A stretch of DNA of 64,000 bases from Dryomyza anilis (GCA_951804985.1 OX638132.1:102476026-102540025); one strand, 5' to 3'. Counted from the stretch's first letter, positions 10,601 through 22,469 are shown. Numbers and translations: made by a program. The notes: a model not told the origin generated them from the sequence alone.

Positions 10601-13600
10601 AGGAATACCCATAGAGAAAAACCAGGTTGTGTAGTATTATATGATAGAAAACTAAAATCGTATGGACGCAGATAAAAATGTTGGGAGCAAACATATTTTA
10701 TCATAAATCATATATTTTATAAAAGGAATTAACTGACAAAATAATTCCATAGTTTAACGAATGATGATTTTCAAAACATAAAGGGTTTTTCAACAGGGAC
10801 GCTACAAAAGTAGAGCGACAGGGACAGCAAACGACACCATATTTCTTGCCGCTCTTTTGACATTTCTCTTCTGTAAGGTTTGCCATTTCCTGATGGAAAA
10901 ATATACGAATTCGAATTTCGGTAGTAAATTTTAATAATTTCGACTCGTTGTGCTGCGTTATTGGCTCGTATATCTTTCCATCATGAAATGGCAAACCTTA
11001 CTGAAGAGAAATGTCAAAAGAGCGGCAAGAAATATAGCGTCGTTTTCTGTCCCTGTCGCTCTACTTTTGTAGCGTCCCTGTTGAAAAACCCTTGAAAAAA
11101 AACTTTTGTAGTGCTCTTATTGAAAAACCCTTTAGTTCCAACAAAAAAAGGTTTGGAGCAAATATATTTGGTTTGCAAATATACTTGAACGACAATGCAT
11201 TATTATCGTTTTCTTGCCATCTGGTTCATCATGGTTCTATCGCCATGATCCATATTAAAGACACTTTGAAACATGTATATTTTATTTTTAATAATATTAG
11301 ACCTTTCAAATTCTGTCCGAGGAAAATCTAACTGACACAAAAAATAAGAAACATAAAAAATATTTTTTTAATATAAACGTTTTTAAGGTGAATTTTTAGT
11401 ATGATTTAAAATTAAATGTGGGTAATTGGTACAAACGTTTTATATTTCATATTTTTTAAACCTTAAAAATAAAAACATATATTAAAAAATATATATTTAT
11501 GAATATCAAAAAACTAATTTTGGGTTCCTTTTCTTTAAAATTAAAATATCACATCAAATAATCACGCTATTTCTTAATTTTGAAGCTTCAAAAAGAAAAT
11601 AGCGAAATTGGGTACTAGAGCGAAATTATCGTGTTATACCTTAACAAATTTGAAATTAATTTAATATATTTGCAATAATATTTTGTTACATATATGTTTC
11701 AATCTGATTAAATTCTCATTAATTCAATGCTCTATTTAATAATATATTAAATGCTCTTAAACTCACTTTATTTATTTTCAAGTACATATTTAATTATTAA
11801 TGTTAATTTTTGCTTATCTGATTTAAAAAATTCATTATGGATCTAAAATTTATAGCTCAATTATTTTGCATTCATATCAACAAATTTACTATATAATTTA
11901 TTTGTTAATTGTTTCTTTTTTGTTGTTTAAAATAAACTATTTATCACAACAGCACTTCAAGAACCCGTTCCATTCGTTAACGAAGCAGTTCGTCCGACAA
12001 CTATGAAATCAATTACAACAATAATTGTCTCGAAAAATCCCCATTTTTATTAGCTTTCTGTTTTTTTTTCAAATTTATTTATTATCATATTAGGTAATTA
12101 ATCAAACAAATGTTTGTTGTTTAGTATTTTGTGACAATCACAATTTAAAAAGATCAAAAAAAAAAGAAGAAAATTACATAACAAAATTAGATAATTTTAC
12201 AAATGTCCTCTTGAAAATAAAACTTTACATAAGCACAATTTCTCTTTTTAATGGTAATAATGGCAATATTTCCAAAAGTAGAACGTGGCCCGTTTCTGTT
12301 ATACTTCTCGAATGGTTTTCTCGAATGGATTTCTCGAAATGACGTCTGGAAAATAAAACTTTACATAAGCACAATTTCTTTTTTTAATGGAAATAATGGC
12401 AATATTTCCAAAAGTAGAACGTGGCCCGTTTCTGTTATACTTCTCGAAGGGTTTTCTCGAATGGATTTCTCGAAATGACGTCATTATGACGTCATTCTCG
12501 AATGTACTGTTTCTTTAAGTGAGAATACCGCAACCAGTGTTGCCAAATTGGCATTGCTGACGTTCGAGTTCGTTCTCGTTTGCCTTAGAGGCAGTGAGAA
12601 AGAAAAGTGCGCCAAAAAGTAAAATTCATATCTATTTAATATTTTGTATTTTAAAATGAGCAGGTAATTAATATAAACAGTATACAACACAACGTAAAAT
12701 TGAATTTATCTGAGAAAAAGTACGAAACTTCCCACAATTTTGCAAGTTACAGAAACTCAGAAGTTCTCGAATTCCAGAATTACTCTTCGAGAATACACGA
12801 CGTCACTTTTAATCGAGTATTTCTCAAATGAGTTACAGAAACTAGCCACAGATATCCGAAAGTTCCAACAAATATATGGAATCTGAACGTAACAGTCTTA
12901 AGAAATGAATTGTTTCTGGATAGAAAAAATCTAGCTTGATGCAGAGTTATTGGGAATTGGATTTCTAGAGGAAGGTTAATATCGTGGGCAAAAGATTCAC
13001 ATTTTGTTGTTAGATAGTTCCTTAAAAACATGAGCCTCTGATTTGAACAGATACGATACATTTCAAATAAAAAATGATTATAAAATTTTAAATTAATTTG
13101 TTTTAATTAAATATACTCTGGAAACCCTGGTAAAATTATACTGATCTAATAAATCTAGTAAAAATTGTTTTTATCGGAATCTGATTATTATATTTTTACT
13201 TAGTTATATGAGATACATGAACTTGCTATGAACGTGATTCTACAAAAGTAGTCAAATTTTTAATTTTATTATCTCCCTTTCCCAATCATCACGTTTTTTT
13301 TATACACATACAAATTGTTCATTATATTAAAGCATATATTTGGCATTATAAATAATTATCTGCAATATGCAAAATTAGGAATTGTGACTACCATTAATTG
13401 TCCAAGTCAGAGGATGTAAATCATTTCGATTTGTGTTTTAATCCATTCCACTGAAAATGACTGTCGGCCGGGCGGCACAAGTTTCTCGCGCTGTTTTCAG
13501 ATATCACAACACCTACTATATATCTTATCTGGCCTGGATTAAACGCGGCATTTTGGCATTTACGACCAGGATAAAGTTATTGTTTTTTGTACGTATGATG

Positions 13601-16600
13601 GCCAAGTAATTCCCAAATCAATGATAAACTAAGCAAATAGAAAACCACATAGAGTTCTGTCTGTCTGCGTGCGTGAGTGAGTTTTTCAGCCGATGATGAT
13701 AGTTTTTAGTACCTATATAGTATGTCTCATGAAAAACAAAACTTCGTCAGAGGTTCTATTGCTGGGGCGGCCGGCCGGTCGGCACTCGCAGGAAATCGAC
13801 ATCGTTTTAATTGCTGTCGTAAATTAATCCCTGCTGGAAGCAACGAACGTCGACGACGACGATGAATGTGTGAACTATACAAGGTGTCGGTCGGACGCAA
13901 TCGCACGGCAATCGTACGCACTTCGCACCCAATTGTGACGGTGACGGTATCTGTGTCGTCGTTGTATCTGACAGATACCGTAGTAGTAGCCACGCTATCT
14001 GTCATCTGTGTGCGGCGTAATATTCAAAAATAAACTCATCTTAGGTCAGGGTTGATTTTTTTGTATGTTTGTACTTGGCGCCAAATGAAGCCTACGATAT
14101 ATGCTTAAAAGGGTCTTAAATGGTCATTAAATTCAACATTGTTGAACACTTTAAGCCCACTTCATTCGAGCGTCTATTAAATGACGATAAATTTGTTCCA
14201 ATTAAATGGTGTGATTAATGGCTATTTGTAGGTGGGGATGTTGTTGAAACTTCATGGCTTATCTAATGAAGTCTCGCAATTTAATGAGACGGTTAAATAT
14301 TGCTGGTCAGGCTGGACATTACCAGTTAATCCAGGTTTGTTTTGTGGGAATTAAAGTAATTTATCACATACGCAGATTAACTAGTTGCTCTAAAGATGTT
14401 TAGTCATGCATTTGTTTTATACGAATTCGTTTTGCCATCGCAGCTACTTAATCAAAAACAAATCAATTCTCATTGCCTCCAGGTTAATTGTGACAGTCCC
14501 AGTCTCATATGTCATTCGTGCAACATCAAACAGCCGAATCGAAATGTCACGACTCGTTTATATACATCATAAAGTCATAGAGCATATTACTCTATAACAG
14601 CAGCTCATTATTTGCATGGTTGACATCCCAACATCCAACACTCACCTGTGCCATAAGGATGGCGCGCTATTACACCATACAACCAGAGTTTCTTATTAAA
14701 ATTCTGAACAATATATGAAAATTTTAATATAAAAAAAATTAATCTTTAGAAATTTTGAATTTTTATAGAATTCTAATTCATTTTTTTTAGCAAAAACTTC
14801 AATCTTTCGAAAATTTAAATTTTTAGTTAAAATTCAAATTTAAATAAAAAAAAACAATAATTAAAAATTAATTTAAATTGTTGTAAAATTCATTTTATGT
14901 GAAAAATATTTTTTTTTTGAAAAATTAAACATTTAATGATTTTTTTTATAAATACAAAAATCTTTATTAATTCCATATTTTTTAATTTTAACTCAATATT
15001 TTTATATCAACGATGTAGAAGTAAAACACATCAACTACATTTTTAAAATTCAATACTTGACTATAAAAATTATTATATATTGGTCGCCGGTAGCTCAAGG
15101 TTTGTGCGTTGGACTGCGAGCCGAAAGGTCCCCGGTTCAAGCCTGGACTGGGGCTAACAACATCTTTTCATAGAAACGTTTTACTATACCGCGCTACCTC
15201 TCCGCAGTGAATGGCAAACTTACGGGAGTAAAACATTGCCTATGAAAAGCTCTCACCCGCCGTTCGGATTCGGCAATAAACTGTAGGTCCCACCACTTTG
15301 AGTACAAATATAACACGCAGAGCTCAAAATGGTGAGAGAGCTCGGTCTAAGTTCTTATAGTACTCTAGCACCAAACTATTATTATATTATATACCCCACA
15401 ATTTCAGATCGATAAAGTCCATATTTCTATATACGATAATTTCAGATCGATTAAATCCGTATCAAACAATGACATATCAACTTTTAAGATTTATAAAGTT
15501 TTTTTTTTGTAATACTAAATAATAAAATAATTAAATTAAATTAGGACGATATTTTATTTTTAATTTATAATAATTATATCTATCTTTAAAAATGTATATA
15601 AGTCTTATTTTAAAATAAATGTTATTTTTCAGTATCAGTGCAAATATAAACTTACTTAAAACTTATGTTCATTTTTAAATTTAGTTCGTAATCATTTATA
15701 TCCATGGGTATAACTACACTCAAAATAAATTCTAGGACATTTTACGAAATATTTTTTCGTAATTATTAATTTCGTAATATACACGAATAATTCGTAGAAT
15801 ACACGAAACATTTGTAATGTCTATTTTTTTCTCTAACTATTATTTACGAATGATTCGTTTATATTACGAATCAATATTCGTAAAACAACAACAAAATTAC
15901 GAATATTTCGTTAAAATTACGAAATTTTCGTTATATTATTTTCTATTAAATTTTTTTACGAAAGAATAACATATTTTACGAATAAACTTTACATTTTACG
16001 AATAAATTACTAAACGTTCGTAAATGTTGAGGCTATATGTAGAATTTCACGAAACATTAGTGTTTTTTTACGAATCAGTTGCGTCAAATAGCAAACTTGG
16101 AGCTGCATTTTATTTAATTGGTATCGCGGGCGCAATTAATATAGTTATAAATACAAAAAGATTTAAAATGTGTTCTGTGTTAGTTCTGTTTGTGTCAAAA
16201 GTATCATATTTAATATTTTTATGAATCGTCATTTTCTACAAAGTATTCGTGTATTTTACGAAAGATTCGTTAAATGTTGTATTTGTTTCATAAATGTACG
16301 AATGCTATCGTCAAAAGTACGAATACTTTCGTAAAATGTACGAATAAATTCGTAAAAAGATACACAAATATTCAATAAATAAATATTCAGTAAATAAAAT
16401 CTAAGAATAGTTTAGTAAAATAAATAATTAATAGTCATAATTTTATCATAAATTTACGAATGTTCTTTGTGTATTTTACAAAATATTTCGTGGATAAATT
16501 TCATGATTTTTTTCGTTAAATACATGAAATCGTTCGTGAATTTTTTAAGCAAATTTTATTTTGAGGGTAACCTATCTAACCTTTTGTATATCGACGCGAA

Positions 16601-19466
16601 AGTCTATTAGTGAAAGTAAGGTCGTTTAAAATGTATTGTAAAATTAAAAATTGTAAATTTTTTAAATGTCTAAAAACAAGAAATTCACATAAAATATACG
16701 TCATTTTTACGTAATTCGTTCGTTCGGAATGCAGTAGGCTCTTAGTGCGACTAAAAAGTGGTGCTAAGTGCTAAACAAAAAATAACATAAGGCTTTTTTG
16801 TATCTTGTTGTCTAGTGTTTAAAAGGATTATGCAAAAAGTAGTGTCATCACCTGTTGTTATAGCCTTTGTTAGGGTTGTTGTTATTCCACATGAAGCAGT
16901 GGACACAGCCGGCTGAACTGAACTACGACATGACGACCCCGCACAAAAGAATTTTTACGTTCTGTTGCTATTTTAAGAATACGCACGAACAATAAGATTT
17001 TCATTCTATTTTCACCCTATTGAAGAAGACTACTATGTGATGCAGCTCTTAAAATGAAGTAGTGCTTGGCATGGTAATGCGTTAAGTAATGTCTGCAAAT
17101 ACGAGAAACATTTGTTTTCTTCTTTTTCCACATGTCATAATATCATGGGCCAAGGCACGGCGAGAAAAATATCCGTTTCTAAAGAATTAGGAAGAACTGA
17201 GTATGCTGTTAAAATCAGCATAGAATTGATGTATGGGATGCTCATGGTAAAAATCGTGTTCGGTAGTGTTATTGTTGAATAACAGATTTAAAAATTGTTC
17301 AAAATATCGAAATGCTAATAAAAAGAGAATATTTTGATCTTTTAAAATAATTTATAAAATTTATCTGTGTAAAACACATATACAGTTCTTTGCAGGAATA
17401 GGGTAGATAGATATTAAAATAAATACAATGCACTGTGTTATATGTAACATAGAATGCGTATCCATTAGAACCATACCAAATGCACTACGGAATTCAAGTA
17501 ATAGTCGAATATTTCATTTTTTACATGCACTTTAGAGACAAAATCAGGTGGCTGCAGTGAGATTTAGTTATGTTAAATTTTGCTTGAAAAGAATGAAAGA
17601 ATCAAATTTGTTCAAAGAGCGGCTGTGCCATAGAACCAATCGAATGGAAAAATATTAAAATATATATATATTTTTAAAAGTAGGTAATAAAATCAAAATG
17701 TATGTCAGTATTTTAAATGGAAATTAGACCCATGTAGTTTCATCTAACAATACTGAATTTAAAAATTTATATTATAAAAGCCGAATGATATTATTTTATT
17801 TAATGTAAATAATATGCAACTCCCAACTTCCGCCATACCAACTCCAACATTTTGTTTTACAACTTTCCAAGCAAGCGCCAAAAGTAAAAGTTGCACAAAA
17901 GCCACACGACATCAATTTGTGGCAACGCCGTATTTTGACACTCGCTTGAAAGCTGGCAAACTTTGAAAGCGTTTGCGGTCTTTTGCAAAGCTTTAAAGAT
18001 TACAAACGCCCTCTGCAAAAATGCCTCATTGATATTTATTGTCGAAGCTGCTAAACTGCCGCTGAGTCAACGATACCAGTTAATAACTGCTACTAAATGA
18101 TTTTTATTTTTCTTGTTTTGCAGGCTCCTGCTTGGAATATGGACACTCCTGCTGGGGTGGTAAGTAATATGAAAAGTTCGCGTAAATCAAATTTAATTTG
18201 TAGAACAACTTTTTGCATACAACTTTTAAAATGATTGTCGCTTTTTATATAGTTTCTCTTTTATTTCTTTTATATTTACTAAAAATTCAAATGTTTACTA
18301 AATTCAAATTTAAATATTAACTGAAAATTCAAAAAAAATATTAACAAATAGTAACTAAAAATTTTAATTTTTACTAAAAATTCAAATGTTCACTCAAAAT
18401 TCAAATTTTACAAAAAAAAAATATATAATTTTATAAATTAAATTAATTAAAAATTATAATTTTCTACTTTTTACTTAAAAGTTTTACTAAACATTAAAAT
18501 AATCTCTAAAAATTTTAATATTCTCTAAAATATAAATTTGGTATAAAATTAATTTTTTTCTAAAAATTCAAATTTTCGCAAAAAAAAAAACAAATCAAAT
18601 GTTCACTAAAATTTCTAATTTTACTAAAAAATATAATTTAATAAATTAAATTAAATAAAAATTTACTTGAAACTTTTATTAAACATTAAAATAATATCTA
18701 AAAATTAAAATTTTTTATAAAAGTAAATTTTTTTCTAAAACTTTAATATTTCACAAAAAAAAAAATCAAATTTTCACTAAAAATTCAAATTTTCACTAAA
18801 AATTCAAATTTTCACTAAACATTCAAATTTTCACTAAAAATTCAAATTAAAAAAAAAAAATAATTAAAAAACGAAATTAAATAAAAACGAACATTTCCAA
18901 CTTTTTACTTAAAACATTTACGAAACATTAAAATTTTATATAAATTTAGTTTTTTTTCTAAAAATTTAAATATTCTTTAAAAATTAAAATTATATCTAAA
19001 ATATTTGTTTTTCAATAAAAAAATTCAAAATTTTGTCTTTGTAGCGCACGGCAAACGTTCAGGTGGCTCAGTCTTCGGCGGCGCGGACAACGAAGTTAAT
19101 AACGGCGCACTCCCACTGCAGCACGCAGACAACAACAATAACGACAACAACGAGAACCGCGACGCGTTGACAACCCGCAACAACAACAAATTACGCTTTG
19201 AACGCCGCCAACAAGATCCATTCGAGCGCAGCAACAACAATGATGCTTCCCCCAGCAACAACAACAACAACATCAATGAAGATGACATTGAAAATAATGC
19301 GGGCACTAGCAAACAACAACATCAACAACATGTCGCCTCCAAACTGAGAAACCTCTTGCGACAGCGACAACTGCGTCCGATGTTTAAGCCGATGTTTAAG
19401 CCGCGTGACATTTACCAGCAGCAACTAAGCAGAGCGACAGACGATGCTGTCTACTTCGACTATTAG
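7567..19466 (+). CDS. CCHa1: CCHamide-1 neuropeptide precursor (three exons)
   Basis: Encodes the precursor of CCHamide-1, a secreted neuro/enteroendocrine peptide that signals through a G-protein-coupled receptor. Exons are 7567-7630, 18124-18159 and 19045-19466, joined at GT-AG introns of 10,493 and 885 bp, both in phase 1. The 173-residue product has a hydrophobic signal peptide (about 1-22, cut after AAVKG), then the mature peptide SCLEYGHSCWGAH at 23-35, with Cys24 and Cys31 able to form the disulfide, amidation Gly36 and the dibasic site Lys37-Arg38. This matches the Drosophila CCHamide-1 peptide as I know it. The remainder (39-173) is Asn/Gln-rich and ends DDAVYFDY. The start codon directly precedes the signal peptide and follows a TATA promoter. 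The family identity is nearly certain; the exon borders are read by eye. Confidence 0.95.
7869..8439. repeat. 25-bp direct repeat flanking the transposase relic
   Basis: The stretch beginning AATAAAAAATAATAAATATT occurs unchanged at 7869-7893 and 8415-8439. One copy ends exactly where transposase homology ends. It may mark the site of a deletion or of repeat-mediated recombination. Confidence 0.6.
7894..8166 (-). pseudogene. Tc1/mariner-superfamily transposase fragment (DD41D-like)
   Basis: About 91 codons of the C-terminal catalytic half of a DDE transposase, read leftwards. The motif FWPQLDDMDL leads into MWFQQDGATSH, which contains the second catalytic Asp, and then RSCDLTPLD, which contains the third. 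Exactly 41 residues separate these two Asp residues, the spacing of the DD41D mariner-like group. The first catalytic Asp and the DNA-binding half are absent, so the copy is dead. Homology stops at 7894, directly at a 25-bp sequence (7869-7893) repeated without change at 8415-8439. Confidence 0.8.
8163..8707. repeat. Diverged duplication of about 240 bp
   Basis: Sequence 8180-8400 and sequence 8517-8707, continued at 9777-9825 beyond the inserted hAT-like element, align over most of their length. Shared blocks include CTGTATTCCATT, GAATACTTCAGCCAATATTT and AAATAATCCTTATAA. The second copy was split when the element at 8708-9776 landed. Confidence 0.55.
8708..9776. mobile_element. Non-autonomous hAT-like element with 8-bp target duplication
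   Basis: The ends are TAGAGATGGG and CCCATCTCTA, an inverted repeat of the hAT type. Both sides are flanked by the identical 8-bp sequence GTACCTAC (8700-8707 and 9777-9784), the target-site length of hAT transposons. Subterminal regions at 8735-8880 and 9618-9770 are rich in CACTCA and CACGTGA. Unusually, these two regions repeat in the same orientation rather than inverted. The middle (about 9017-9260) carries blocks also found near the Helitron-like sequences at 3640-3840 and 6420-6510. There is no transposase. Confidence 0.8.
10781..11132. mobile_element. Fold-back MITE of mariner-like family, copy 1
   Basis: A 352-bp palindromic element bounded by TA on each side (10779-10780 and 11133-11134), as expected for Tc1/mariner insertion. 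The arms start AAGGGTTTTTCAACAGGGAC and extend over roughly 130 bp, sharing CGCTACAAAAGTAGAGCGAC, AGAGCGGCAAGAAATAT and GTAAGGTTTGCCATTTC. The loop region reads, on the strand starting ATGGAAAGATATACG, as the start of a transposase (MERYT...). The right end carries an extra short repeat of the terminal block. Confidence 0.75.
12213..12484. repeat. 136-bp tandem duplication
   Basis: Two adjacent near-identical copies (12213-12348, 12349-12484), each containing AAAATAAAACTTTACATAAG, AACGTGGCCCGTTTCTGTTA and TTCTCGAATGG. The short open frames there arise from this duplication. It may be the left part of a larger inverted element, because TTACAGAAAC and CTCGAGAA-like blocks occur in inverse form at 12720-12845. 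Confidence 0.85.
12476..12494. promoter_or_regulatory. Two perfect CRE palindromes, 11 bp apart
   Basis: TGACGTCA occurs at 12476-12483 and again at 12487-12494. The 11-bp step puts both on one face of the helix, an arrangement suited to paired CREB/ATF-type bZIP dimers. It lies inside the CCHa1 intron but within repeat-like sequence, so function is unproven. Confidence 0.35.
13440..14040. other. Less AT-rich, apparently unique intronic segment
   Basis: Base composition is more balanced than its surroundings, with GC-rich patches (GGGGCGGCCGGCCGG near 13764, GACGACGACGACG near 13851) and few signs of repeats. The 92-codon open frame on the - strand looks like a consequence of composition. 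The segment is a candidate enhancer of CCHa1; no specific sites are claimed. Confidence 0.3.
15083..15392 (+). mobile_element. tRNA-derived SINE, copy 1
   Basis: The head looks like a tRNA gene with a pol III A box (TAGCTCAAGGTTTGTGCG) and B box (GGTTCAAGC). The body is shared with four other copies in this window (CCGCGCTACCTCTC, AAGCTCTCACCCGCCGTTCG, TAAACTGTAGGTCCCACCAC, GGTGAGAGAGCTCGG). The tail is an ATT/TATA-rich simple repeat. The A box is partly degraded compared with the copy at 54723. Confidence 0.85.
15716..16568. mobile_element. Inverted-repeat element rich in TTTACGAA
   Basis: The left end ACACTCAAAATAAA and right end TTTATTTTGAGGGT form a terminal inverted repeat with one mismatch. 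The interior is a dense, degenerate array of TTTACGAA/TTCGTAAA in both orientations, so it would fold on itself. No transposase. A 66-codon frame at 16024-16224 is a by-product of this composition. Confidence 0.6.
18124..18159 (+). CDS. CCHa1: CCHa1 coding exon 2 (mature peptide micro-exon)
   Basis: A 36-nt exon between TTTTGCAG and GTAAGT. It codes nearly the whole mature peptide, from Gly22 through SCLEYGHSCWG, and the first base of Ala34. Both flanking introns are phase 1, so skipping it would keep the frame while removing the hormone. Confidence 0.93.
18270..19010. repeat. AT-rich minisatellite in CCHa1 intron 2
   Basis: Loose tandem repeats of TTTTCACTAAAAATTCAAA with many variants, best preserved at 18770-18850. 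Similar sequence occurs at 36130-36450 and 36740-36820. Confidence 0.7.
19045..19466 (+). CDS. CCHa1: CCHa1 coding exon 3 (amidation/cleavage site and C-terminal propeptide)
   Basis: Follows the acceptor TTTGTAG at 19038-19044. It codes Ala-His of the mature peptide, Gly-Lys-Arg, and a 135-residue tail rich in Asn and Gln, with runs coded by AACAAC repeats. No second CCHamide-like copy or further dibasic-bounded peptide stands out. The stop is TAG at 19464-19466. Confidence 0.93.
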
Positions 19467-19701
19467 AAAACATAAAACGATATTGTATTCCTTCACACCT
19501 ACACAACACATACCCGACATACCCGCACACATGTATTTAATCACATGATATATTCAGAATAAGTTTTAAGTCGCATGCTATACATTTGTTAAAACTCTCG
19601 CTGTTTCCTTTTATTCCTTCTATACTCTTAATCGATGTTTGTCAAATTTATGTATTTTAAACCTACCGCTAGCTACGCTACAACGTGGTTCCGCCGCGCA
19701 C

Positions 19702-19724
19702 CGCTGCAGAGGCTGGCTGCAGCG
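19702..19724 (+). other. GC-rich hairpin in CCHa1 3'UTR
   Basis: CGCTGCAG and CTGCAGCG form a perfect 8-bp stem around a 7-nt loop. It sits in a small GC-rich island of an otherwise AT-rich 3'UTR, 25 bp before the poly(A) signal. Confidence 0.45.
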
Positions 19725-19749
19725 CTACAGGTGGCGTCAACAAAAACAG

Positions 19750-19755
19750 AATAAA
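19750..19755 (+). terminator. Poly(A) signal of CCHa1
   Basis: AATAAA 284 bp after the stop codon; further AATAAA-like hexamers follow at about 19780. This predicts a 3'UTR of about 0.3 kb. Confidence 0.55.
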
Positions 19756-19829
19756 TATAAATATTAAAAATAAAAATAGAATAAATTATTAAAAAAAAAA
19801 TGCCAGCTTGATTTTTATTTTTACTACTC

Positions 19830-20115
19830 TTGATTTACGGCCATTTTAAGTTAAAAATGTGAGATCTGAAATTTTACTATGTCGATTCTTTTGATTTTTA
19901 TACCAATATATAAGATTTAATATAGAATAAAAAGTACGAAATTTGATGCTCCGTTTGGATTCTAGACCCATTTTAATTTAGACTAAAAGGTGCAAATTTA
20001 ACCCCTCTACGACACTCCGTTTAGGATTTACAACCATTTGAAGTTGCTGTAAAAATTAAAAAGTTTGATCCCTCAACGACGCTCCGTTTAGGGTTTAGAC
20101 CCATTTGAAGTTGCA
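19830..20115. repeat. Tandem repeat of about 85-90 bp
   Basis: Three to four diverged units marked by GCTCCGTTTAGGGTTTAGAC and CCATTTGAAGTTGC (clear at about 19950, 20020 and 20090). No coding sequence. Confidence 0.6.
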
Positions 20116-20638
20116 ATGATAAGGGCTAATATTCACCGACACTACCATATCTTTCCTCCCTTTCTTAAACCCTAATCCTTTCCTAAGACCAATACGGTTT
20201 ATTGCATAAATAGGGGACATTACCTGAGCGTTATCTGTTAAAATACATCTGTTATCTGTTAAAAAATTTCTCGTCATTGGACATTTTATAGTACCAAACT
20301 AAAATTATATTTTATGTGTAAACAAAATCATTGGAGTTTTTTATAAATTTTAGAACATTTTTTAATTGACAACAAAACAAAAATTAGTAAATTGCAAATA
20401 TCCCGATCGAACTACCTAGCTGAATTAGCAATCGGCACTTCCAGAGTGGACATGGCTTAAGGTTAGCCGTATAGCGTATCCGTTCCTGAACAGAATACGA
20501 TTGGGCATCCCTACAAAAGGCCAACTTATCCGTATCCTTAATGATCCTTATCAGGGTCGACTAGGGTAATCCTAAATTCAAATCCACGTAAGGCAACCTG
20601 ATCCATCATTCATAAAAAATCCTGGTCTTAAGCCTACT

Positions 20639-22178
20639 TAGTGATGATCAAAAATTTCTTGTTCTTGCATCTTGTTCTTGCATTTTTTGCAAGAACAAGA
20701 GTGAGAACAAGATCGATAATTTTTTGCAAGAACAAGAGCAAGATAATAAGTGCAAGAACAAGTGCAAGACTAACACCTCAAGAAAAACAAGACTCTTGCT
20801 CTTTTTATTTTTATTACTTTAACGTATTTATTATGTTTTTAAGGTAATAATGAAATTCAAAAGAATTCATGATATTACTAATTATTGAGCAACAAGTAAC
20901 AATGGAAAGCGTGCAAAATATTTGTGAACATTAACGAAGATGTGTGTTTTTGTTTTTCAAGGCTAAATAATATAAGCTTCTTAAAAATAAAGTCCGTGAA
21001 TCACTTTTGAAGTGGTAAATAGCTTCAAAAGTGCTTCAAAAGTCGCTTCAAAAAGATAAAATAGACAAAACAGTGTTTTTTATCTTTTCTTCGCTACGTT
21101 AGTTCGTACATCGTATGTGCATATGCACATTATTATTTTTGTTTTTTTTATACATAGTTTTTTTTGTTAATTGTAAAATCATGAAGTTTTTCTTAGGTTA
21201 AGTTCTATGTGCATTATTTCATTTAACTTATAAAAACAAAAAAAATATATGAACATTTTCACAGTGTACCTCATTTAGCTGATATTGCTTTTTGTGTGAT
21301 TTTTTTTCACAAATCCGTTTGAAAGTGCAACAACATCACAAATGCGAATAAAGCCGCGTCCAAGCTTATGAAAGAATTTATGGCGGCAAATTTTTTGTAC
21401 CACAAAGAAAACTCGTTGTTGTTGCCAACTAGATAGCTGTACTAGATACATACATGTTGTGTGGTGCCATGCGACTGTCCGTTGTCATGCGTCTGTTTGT
21501 TGTCATGCGTCTGTCTGCTGTCATGCGTCTGTTTGTTGCCATGCGATGATACAGGATAGCAACGAAGTGTTGTCGTTGTGAAAGTGTGTGCATACGCATC
21601 GTAATTAATTATTGTTGTATTCTCTTCTTTCTGTTAGTTTTCGCTTTGTAGCGTTTGAGATTGTGTTCGCAAAGATAAATGTTAACCTGAAAGATATTAT
21701 TTGTGTTCTCTGACGAAAACTGAAATATGTCTATTCGAAATGTTCCTTATATTTAATATGAATGTATATGTTTATTTTATAATGACCTTGAGACTTTGAA
21801 TTGTCTCGTCAATATCACTTGATTTATACAATTATTTTTTATTAGTTAATTCTTGTTCAAATATAATTCAAATTTTTATGTTATTATTTATTAGTAAAAT
21901 AATTTATTTTTTGTTGTGGAAATTGAAAATATGGAAAATAAGTAACTTAAATACAATTAGTGTTCAAACTCTATTCGTTTTCATAATTAATATGCAGTTT
22001 TAGATATTTGTCTACGATATTTAATTTAAAATTAAAAATGTTAAATTTTGCAAGATTCTTGCAAGCAAGAGCAAGAAAAGTATTGCAAGAAAAAGACCCA
22101 GAACAAGATCATATGTACCTATGCAAGAGCAAGAACAAGATTACCATCTTGTCTTCTTCTTGCGAATGATCATCACTA
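20639..22178. mobile_element. Non-autonomous hAT-like element with CAAGAACAAGA arrays
   Basis: The ends are TAGTGATGATCA and TGATCATCACTA. The flanking 8-mers AGCCTACT (20631-20638) and AGTCTACT (22179-22186) differ at one position, consistent with an 8-bp hAT target duplication. Subterminal regions carry clustered TTGTTCTTGCA/TGCAAGAACAAG. The interior contains a short tandem array of TCATGCGTCTGTTTGTTG at about 21468-21545. There is no transposase. Confidence 0.7.
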
Positions 22179-22469
22179 AGTCTACTTAACCTGGTTATAA
22201 CCTGATCAGGATAGAAACTTCGAATAGCGTCACGTTTTGGATCAGGCACTGATTAAAACCCCTGATCATTACTTTATTTGAAATCAAACAGCCTGATTAG
22301 ACAATGATCGCATCCGGAACTAAATTTCCATTCGGGTTAGTTACCAGAGTGGAAATTTAGTTCAGGATGCGATCATTTTCTGATCGCATCCTGATTTCAA
22401 TTCAGGCAATGATCAGGGATTTTGATCAGTGCTGATTCAAAGCGTTATTCGAAGTTGCTATCCTGAGTT

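Larger units (their letters stand above)
7631..18123 (+). other. CCHa1: CCHa1 intron 1, packed with transposon remnants
   Basis: A 10.5 kb intron that holds a mariner-like transposase relic, a hAT-like element, a fold-back element, a 136-bp tandem duplication, a SINE and a TTTACGAA-rich element, listed separately. Less repetitive stretches include 11140-12200 (AT-rich, nothing seen), 13060-13440 and 16569-18123. The acceptor is TTGTTTTGCAG at 18113-18123 after a pyrimidine-rich tract. Confidence 0.75.

Noticed and set aside
13727..14005. 92-codon open frame on the - strand rich in Thr, Val and Arg
   Set aside because: Derived from GAC/GTC simple sequence in a GC-rich patch inside the CCHa1 intron.
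19025..19424. Leu- and Val-rich frames on the - strand
   Set aside because: Shadows of the Asn-rich third exon of CCHa1.
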